NCBI RefSeq assembly: GCF_019679435.2
Contig: NZ_CP139781.1
Coordinates: 5,948,001-6,012,000, forward strand
DNA: 64,000 bases
From: Actomonas aquatica
GTDB lineage: Bacteria; Verrucomicrobiota; Verrucomicrobiia; Opitutales; Opitutaceae
Direction: 5' to 3'
Shown: one piece after another, positions 58,445 through 64,000 of the stretch
How the letters are laid out: every line of letters begins with the position of its first letter
Position numbering within the stretch: position 1 is the first letter of the stretch
Notes under the pieces: model-generated
What the model was told of the DNA's origin: nothing
Database searches by the model: none
Seen by the model: the letters and a program-made list of their open reading frames with translations, nothing else
Program-made: the position numbers and the translations under genes

Positions 58445-60520
58445 ATGGCAGAAAATCCCTTCCTCTCCACCGACTTTGACATCCGCTGGTCCGCTCACAC
58501 CCCGGACCTCATCGAGCCCGCCATCCAGCAGGCCCTGACCGACGCGCAGGCCACCATCGACGGCATCGCCGCGCTGCCGCTGGAGGAGGTCAACTACGCC
58601 AATACCTTTCTCGCCCTCGAGGAATCGACCGAGATCCTGAACCTCGCCTGGGGCAAGGTCTCCCACCTGCAATCGGTCGCCGACGAACCGGCGCTGCGCG
58701 AGGCGCAGAACAAGATGTTGCCGGAGGTCTCGACCTTCTTCGCCCGCATCCCCCTCAACCCGGCGCTCTGGGAGCGTCTCCGCGCCTACGCCGAGAGCGA
58801 CGCGGGCCAGGCCCACACCGGGATCCACCGCCGCTTCATCGACGAGACCGTGGCCGACTTTCGTCAGGCCGGTGCCGACCTGCCGGATGCGCAGCGTCAG
58901 CGTCTCGAGGAGATCCAGAGCGAACTCGCGCAGCTCACCCAGAAGTATTCCGAAAACGTGCTCGATGCCACCAACGCGTGGCAGCTGCTGGTCGACGACG
59001 TCTCGCGCCTCGCCGGTATTCCGCAACACGCTCGCGACACCGCGCGTCGTTCGGCCGAGAGCAAGGGCCTCGGCTCGCCGGAAAAACCCGTGTGGCGTTT
59101 CACCCTGCATCATCCCTCGCTCGAGCCGGTGATGGTCTACGCCGAGGACGCCGAACTGCGCCGCCAGATGTGGGAGGGTTCCGTCGCCGTGGGCAGTGCG
59201 GAGCCGCACGATAACCGTCCGCTCGTGCCCAAGATTCTCGCCTTGCGCCACGAGGAAGCGCAGCTGCTCGGTCAGCCGCATTTCGCCGATCACGTGTTGG
59301 CGCGCCGCATGGCCGGCAACGGTCGCCAGGCGCTCGATTTCATCGTCGATTTGCAGACCAAGGCCGCCGACGCCTTTGCCCAGGAGAACGCCGAACTCGA
59401 AGCGTTCAAAGCCGCCCAGACCGGCGAGCCACAGGGCCGGCTCAAGGCCTGGGAAGTCAGCTACTGGGCCGAAAAACTGCGCCGCGAACGCTACGCTTTC
59501 GACGACGAATCGCTGCGTCCCTACTTTCCGATGAACCGCGTGATCGACGGGCTCTTCGAGCTGTCCTCGCGCATCTTTGGTCTCGTCATCAAAGCGCGTC
59601 CCGCGGGCGAGGTGGAGGTCTGGCACGACGAGGTGAAAGCCTACACGATTCACGATCGCGACGGTCGCCACCTCGGCTCGTTCTACGCCGACTGGCATCC
59701 GCGCGAATCGAAGCGCGGCGGCGCCTGGATGGGTTACCTCATCACCGGCGGACCGCAGCCCGACGGCAGTCGCAAGCCGCACCTCGGTTACATCCTCGGC
59801 AACATGACCCCGCCAGCCGACGGCAAACCCGCGCTGCTCACGCACCGCGAAGTGGAGACGGTGTTTCACGAGTTTGGCCACCTGCTGCATCACCTGCTGG
59901 GCGAAGTGGAGATCAAATCGCTCAACGGTGTGAACGTGGCCTGGGACTTCGTGGAGCTGCCTTCGCAGATCATGGAGAACTGGTGCTGGGAGCGCGAAAG
60001 CCTCGATCTTTTCGCCCGCCATCATGAAACCGGGGAACCGATCCCGGAGGACATGTTTCAGAAGATGGTAGCGGCGCGCAATTTTCGCTCCGCGTGCGCG
60101 ACGACGCGCCAAGTGCAATTCGCCAAGATGGACCTTCTCCTTCACACCAACACCGAGGCCTACCTCGCCGACGCCGCTACGCTCGAGCAGCGTATCACCG
60201 CCGACGTGGCCGACACGATGGTGCCGACCGAGCCTGCCGGGCGTCCGATCCTCTACCGCTTTGGTCACCTGTTCAGCGACCCCACGGGTTACGCGGCCGG
60301 TTATTATTCCTACAAGTGGGCCGAGGTGCTCGATGCCGATGCCTTCGGGCGGTTTAAGGAGGAGGGTATCTTCAATCCGGATACCGGTGCAGACTTCGTG
60401 CGCCACATCCTGAGCAAGGGCAACTCGGAGGATCCGGCTGCGCTGTTCCGCGCGTTCCGCGGACGCGACCCGGATGTAAATGCCCTGCTCGAGCGCTGCG
60501 GGCTGCGGGCTTCGGCCTGA
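58445..60520 (+). CDS. M3-family oligopeptidase (OpdA/PrlC-like)
   Basis: 691 residues from the ATG at 58445, no signal peptide, so cytosolic. The zinc motif HEFGH is at residues 475-479 (VETVFHEFGHLLHHLL), and the distal Glu is in WDFVELPSQIMENW. The C-terminal GYAAGYYSYKWAEVLDADAFGRF is typical of oligopeptidase A. It hydrolyses short peptides, including signal-peptide fragments. The TamB-like gene starts five bases after its stop. Confidence 0.95.
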   Translation: MAENPFLSTDFDIRWSAHTPDLIEPAIQQALTDAQATIDGIAALPLEEVNYANTFLALEESTEILNLAWGKVSHLQSVADEPALREAQNKMLPEVSTFFARIPLNPALWERLRAYAESDAGQAHTGIHRRFIDETVADFRQAGADLPDAQRQRLEEIQSELAQLTQKYSENVLDATNAWQLLVDDVSRLAGIPQHARDTARRSAESKGLGSPEKPVWRFTLHHPSLEPVMVYAEDAELRRQMWEGSVAVGSAEPHDNRPLVPKILALRHEEAQLLGQPHFADHVLARRMAGNGRQALDFIVDLQTKAADAFAQENAELEAFKAAQTGEPQGRLKAWEVSYWAEKLRRERYAFDDESLRPYFPMNRVIDGLFELSSRIFGLVIKARPAGEVEVWHDEVKAYTIHDRDGRHLGSFYADWHPRESKRGGAWMGYLITGGPQPDGSRKPHLGYILGNMTPPADGKPALLTHREVETVFHEFGHLLHHLLGEVEIKSLNGVNVAWDFVELPSQIMENWCWERESLDLFARHHETGEPIPEDMFQKMVAARNFRSACATTRQVQFAKMDLLLHTNTEAYLADAATLEQRITADVADTMVPTEPAGRPILYRFGHLFSDPTGYAAGYYSYKWAEVLDADAFGRFKEEGIFNPDTGADFVRHILSKGNSEDPAALFRAFRGRDPDVNALLERCGLRASA

Positions 60521-60525
60521 CCTTT

Positions 60526-63500
60526 GTGATCAAACGCCTGCTCATCCTTCTGGCGATCGTGCTGCTGCTCTGCGGGGCAGCAGCGCTGACGTTGCCGTGG
60601 TGGCAGGGCGCCGCGCTGCGCCAGCTCGGCGAATCGCGCGGGCTGACCTTTGCCGACTACGAACGACTGGACGGCGGACGCTGGGCGTTGACGCAGGTGG
60701 TCTACGCGCAGTCGCCGGTGCGCGTGGAAGCCGAGCGGGTGGAACTGCCGGCTCTGTGGGAATGGTGGCGCCAACGCAGTGCGGCCGGTCCGGTGGTCGG
60801 CGCGGGACTGCGCGTGACCGTGACGCCGACGCCGACGACCGACGCGACGGATGAGGCAGCCCCCTCGCCGTGGAGTGAATCGTCGCAACCGCTGTTCGAG
60901 CTGGTGGATCAACTGCAAGCCGCGCTCCCGCCGATCACGGTGGATGGCGTCGAGGTCGCGTGGGGCGACGGCGAGGACGCGGAGACGCTTCAGGCAACGA
61001 AGGTGGAGGTGAAGCTCGGCGAACGCCTGCAGATCGACCAACTCGCGTGGCGCGACTTCGTTGGTGACGTCGAGCTCGATACCTTTGCTTTTGATGCGCC
61101 CACGAGCAGCACCGCCGAACGACGGGTGGATTTTAAAGGCAAGGTGCTCGATCAACCCGTGGCGATGCAGGTGGCGGTCGGTCCGGACTGGAGCTGGCGA
61201 CCGCAGTCGTTGCACTTCGACGCGCAACTGGAATCTCTGCCCATGGCGCTGATCGGTTTGGCGGACTACGGTAAAGCGTTGGGCGGGGAGATCGACCTGA
61301 GCTTTGTGGAGCGCGAGGGGGCGGCGATTTCAATTTCGTTGCAAAGTGAGGTGGTTGAGGACGCCGAAATACCGGCGGTCGCGATCGCGTTGCAGGCGCA
61401 GGGTGGCGTCGACGAATTGGAAATTCAGACGGGGCGGGTCAACCTGCCGGGATTGAGCCTGACCTTGGCGGAACCCTTGCTGATCTCACGCGAGCGCTGG
61501 CGGGAGGTGCAGCCGTCGCGGTTGGAGCTGACGGCGCAGTTGGAAGAACTGCCTTGGTTGCAGGAGGCGCGGGGTATGGTGCAGGGACACATCGACGTCG
61601 CACCGCGCGGAGACGATTGGCCGGAGGTGAGCGGCGAACTTTCCACAACGGGCGTGGTGCTGCGCGGTCAGGAGGTGCCGGCGGCGGAGGTCAGCGGACG
61701 TCTGACGTGGCCGCAGTGGGAAATCGAGCAGCTGCGCATCGAAGACGGGAAGGGCGGCGACGTGCGGATCGCGGGGCGTGGTGACGTGTCCACGGCGGAG
61801 TTGGAGGACGTGCAGTTCTCTGGCGATGTGAGTGTGGCTTCGGTGGAGGCATGGCTGCCGGAGGGGCTGCAGGTGGAGCGTATTCAATTTTCTGGCACGG
61901 CCGACGGGTCCTGGCGTCAGCCGGCGCTGCAGGCGGAAGCGGAAGTCACCGGTTTGCAATGGGGCGGACTGCGTCCGCTGCAGCTGACCGCACACGCCGA
62001 GGGCGGTTTGGAGCGCACGGCCTGGACGTTGGCGGTAGAGCCGACGGATACCGCGGCTCGGTTGGTGGCGGCTGGTGAATGGGAGGACCGCGAGGTGACG
62101 ATCAATCAGCTGGAAGTGAGCAGTGCCGAAACGACGGTGCTGGCGTTGGAACAACCGACTGCGCTGACGTGGTCGGATGCCCTGCAGGTGAACGCGCTGG
62201 CTTTGGTCGGCACGGTGGGACGGCTCGAGCTGGGTGAGGTTTCCATGGACCGCGGCCATCTCGGCTACACGGCGAAGCGACCGGCGTTGGCCTGGACGCA
62301 GGAATGGTTGGTCGCGCCACCGCAGTTTTTGCCCGACTTGGCGACGGCGCAGTTGGCCGTCGATTGGACCGACACGGCACTGATGTTTTCATCGAAGGTG
62401 CGCGGGGAAGTGGAGTGGCCGAATCTCGGTCGGGTGCGTTTCGCCTGGGAGTTGGACGGCGGCGAAAAGGCGACGCGCATCGAACGTCTGGTGGTCGGGC
62501 AGGGCGAACGACCGTTTGCGGAAATCAGCGGTTCGCTGCCGATATCGTGGGAGCGTGGGGGTGAGCGTTTGGTGGTTATTGATGAGAGCGGACCGATCGA
62601 GCTGGCGGCGAAGCTGCTACCCAATCGCGAGTTTTGGCAGTCCCTCGGCAAAGCCAGCGGCGTCACGATCGCGCAGCCCGACGTGCAGCTGAATTTTGGC
62701 GGATCGTGGAACGACCTTGAGGGCGAAGGCCGCATCGCGCTCAGCCGGTTGCAGATTGATCAACGTTGGGGCGACGTGGAGTGGCCGGAACTGCGCGACA
62801 TCCAAGCGCGCTTGACCGGCGGTCGGGAAGGTTTGCGCGTCGAGTCGCTCACGGCGCAGATCGATGGCCACGGCGTGAATGCGTCGGGTTATCTTCCGCT
62901 CGCGCCGGAAGATTGGCAGAGCTTGCAGAAGGATCCGCTCGGTTATCTGCGCGAGCGGGGTGAAGCCAGTCTGAGCGTGCCGCAGGCGGACCTCGCATCG
63001 GTGGCGCGCTTCGTGCCGGACTACCTCGTGCCGACGGGTTCATTGGCTCTGCAACTGAGTTTTGGTGGCGGCAGCGAGATCGACGGATCACTCAAACTGC
63101 GTGGCGCGGTGACGCGGCCGATCGGTCCGTTGGGCGTGTTGCAGGGCGTGAATGCGGACCTGAGTTTTTCCGGGCGCAGCATTCAGTTTGAATCGGTCGA
63201 GGCGACAATGGGGGGGCAGCCGCTGGCGCTCGACGGCGCGGTGGAATGGCCGGCCGGAAAGGCGCCGCAACTCGATCTGCATTTGCAGGGCAGCAATGTG
63301 CCCTTGGTGCGCAGCACAGGGGTGTTGTTGCGCGGCGATCTGGACCTGGGTCTGCGCACGGCGGGTGACGGCACCACCACCGTGGCCGGTGAGGTGGGAT
63401 TGCGGGACGGTCTGATGCTGGCGGATGTGCGTTCGCTGGTGCCCAGTGGCGGCGGATCGCGGCAATCGGGGCGGCCGCCCTATTTTTCGGTGGAGGTGGC

Positions 63501-64000
63501 TCCGTTCCGCGACTGGCGGCTTGATGTGAGTGTGCAGGGCGAACGGTTCATGCGCATGCGCACGCCGATCATGAACGGCGTGGCCTCGATCGACGCGCAT
63601 CTGGAAGGCACGCTGCTGAACCCGCGCGCGATCGGTGATGTCACGATCGACGAGGGCACGGTCAAACTGCCCTTCGCCAATTTTAACGTCGAAGAGGGGT
63701 ATGCCCGTCTCACCGCGAACTCGCCCTACGAGCCCGAAATTTTCCTGCGCGGCGAAGGCCGCCGACTGGGTTACGATCTGAGCCTGGAGTTGAGCGGCAC
63801 GGCCAGTGAACCGCGGCTGGAAATGTCGTCGGATCCGGCGTTGCCAGCGGCCGATGTGTTGTTGTTTGTCATGGCCGGCGTGCCGCCTGACGACGATACC
63901 GCGGGGTCGCTGGGCGGGAGTCAGCGCGGGCTGCAGTTGGGCATGTATTTGGGTCGTGAACTCGTGAGCGATTTGTTGGGCCTAGAGCCGGGAGATCGAC
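60526..64000 (+). CDS. TamB/AsmA-like translocation and assembly protein (partial)
   Basis: From the GTG at 60526 the frame stays open to the window edge, giving 1158 visible residues. An N-terminal membrane anchor (RLLILLAIVLLLCGAAALTLP) is followed by long beta-rich sequence and near the edge by the conserved TamB C-terminal features: PPYFSVEVAP, NGVASIDAHLEGTLLNPRAIGDVTIDEGTVKLPF, LSGTASEPRLEMSSDPALPAADVLLFVMAG. TamB proteins span the periplasm and carry lipids between membranes or help insert outer-membrane proteins. The start is five bases after the M3 peptidase stop. The very end of the protein lies outside the window. Confidence 0.88.
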   Translation, partial: MIKRLLILLAIVLLLCGAAALTLPWWQGAALRQLGESRGLTFADYERLDGGRWALTQVVYAQSPVRVEAERVELPALWEWWRQRSAAGPVVGAGLRVTVTPTPTTDATDEAAPSPWSESSQPLFELVDQLQAALPPITVDGVEVAWGDGEDAETLQATKVEVKLGERLQIDQLAWRDFVGDVELDTFAFDAPTSSTAERRVDFKGKVLDQPVAMQVAVGPDWSWRPQSLHFDAQLESLPMALIGLADYGKALGGEIDLSFVEREGAAISISLQSEVVEDAEIPAVAIALQAQGGVDELEIQTGRVNLPGLSLTLAEPLLISRERWREVQPSRLELTAQLEELPWLQEARGMVQGHIDVAPRGDDWPEVSGELSTTGVVLRGQEVPAAEVSGRLTWPQWEIEQLRIEDGKGGDVRIAGRGDVSTAELEDVQFSGDVSVASVEAWLPEGLQVERIQFSGTADGSWRQPALQAEAEVTGLQWGGLRPLQLTAHAEGGLERTAWTLAVEPTDTAARLVAAGEWEDREVTINQLEVSSAETTVLALEQPTALTWSDALQVNALALVGTVGRLELGEVSMDRGHLGYTAKRPALAWTQEWLVAPPQFLPDLATAQLAVDWTDTALMFSSKVRGEVEWPNLGRVRFAWELDGGEKATRIERLVVGQGERPFAEISGSLPISWERGGERLVVIDESGPIELAAKLLPNREFWQSLGKASGVTIAQPDVQLNFGGSWNDLEGEGRIALSRLQIDQRWGDVEWPELRDIQARLTGGREGLRVESLTAQIDGHGVNASGYLPLAPEDWQSLQKDPLGYLRERGEASLSVPQADLASVARFVPDYLVPTGSLALQLSFGGGSEIDGSLKLRGAVTRPIGPLGVLQGVNADLSFSGRSIQFESVEATMGGQPLALDGAVEWPAGKAPQLDLHLQGSNVPLVRSTGVLLRGDLDLGLRTAGDGTTTVAGEVGLRDGLMLADVRSLVPSGGGSRQSGRPPYFSVEVAPFRDWRLDVSVQGERFMRMRTPIMNGVASIDAHLEGTLLNPRAIGDVTIDEGTVKLPFANFNVEEGYARLTANSPYEPEIFLRGEGRRLGYDLSLELSGTASEPRLEMSSDPALPAADVLLFVMAGVPPDDDTAGSLGGSQRGLQLGMYLGRELVSDLLGLEPGDR

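Overview
This is a high-GC (visibly well over 60%) chromosomal window. The gene content and protein styles fit the Verrucomicrobiota, most likely an Opitutaceae-like bacterium: many secreted carbohydrate-active proteins, TonB-dependent receptors, an ExbB-ExbD-ExbD-TonB operon followed by a TPR protein, GPH and SSS sugar symporters, and LacI/AraC regulators placed beside sugar genes. That assignment is inference; there is no rRNA in the window. No phage, IS element, CRISPR array or obvious island was seen. Core genes (rpmI, rplT, pheST, gatCAB, prfA, prmC, three tRNAs) are interleaved with accessory genes.

Layout. (1) 1-7.0 kb: carbohydrate locus with the end of a GH31 glycosidase, a LacI regulator, a GPH-type symporter, a secreted protein ending in a TonB-C-like domain, and a GH43-like/BNR_4 double-propeller protein. 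(2) 7.1-12.0 kb: minus-strand seven-gene operon exbB-exbD-exbD-tonB-TPR-coil-coil closed by a strong terminator. (3) 12.3-12.7 kb: tRNA-Lys, -Thr and -Gln on the minus strand with a candidate promoter. (4) 12.9-20.3 kb: TPR histidine kinase and NarL-type regulator overlapping tail to tail, a TonB-dependent receptor and a gamma-glutamyltransferase. (5) 20.4-26.6 kb: rpmI-rplT, pheS-pheT, and a fucose/arabinose-isomerase-like protein. (6) 26.8-35.7 kb: amino-sugar operon on the minus strand, with a long NagB carrying a degenerate PIG-L domain, an intact PIG-L deacetylase, GH20 hexosaminidase, an SSS symporter and a DUF5009/HGSNAT-like acetyltransferase, and a divergent AraC regulator. (7) 35.8-43.3 kb: secreted unknown, gatC-gatA-gatB, SLC12-like transporter, stand-alone coaB. 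(8) 43.4-54.1 kb: CHASE2 adenylate cyclase plus FecR protein, HAD hydrolase, prfA-prmC, Prc-type protease, rhomboid, ferredoxin. (9) 54.2-64.0 kb: second TonB-dependent receptor, a beta-helix protein, an M3 oligopeptidase and a TamB-like protein cut by the window edge.

How it fits together. Outer-membrane uptake (two TonB receptors) would be energised by the ExbBD-TonB operon. Periplasmic glycosidases feed the GPH and SSS symporters, and NagB and PIG-L handle amino sugars. The most unusual items are the extended TonB operon with two tandem membrane-anchored coiled-coil paralogues, and the NagB fusion whose PIG-L half has lost its metal and base residues while an intact PIG-L gene is translationally coupled to it. 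Intergenic spaces carry many REP-like inverted repeats.
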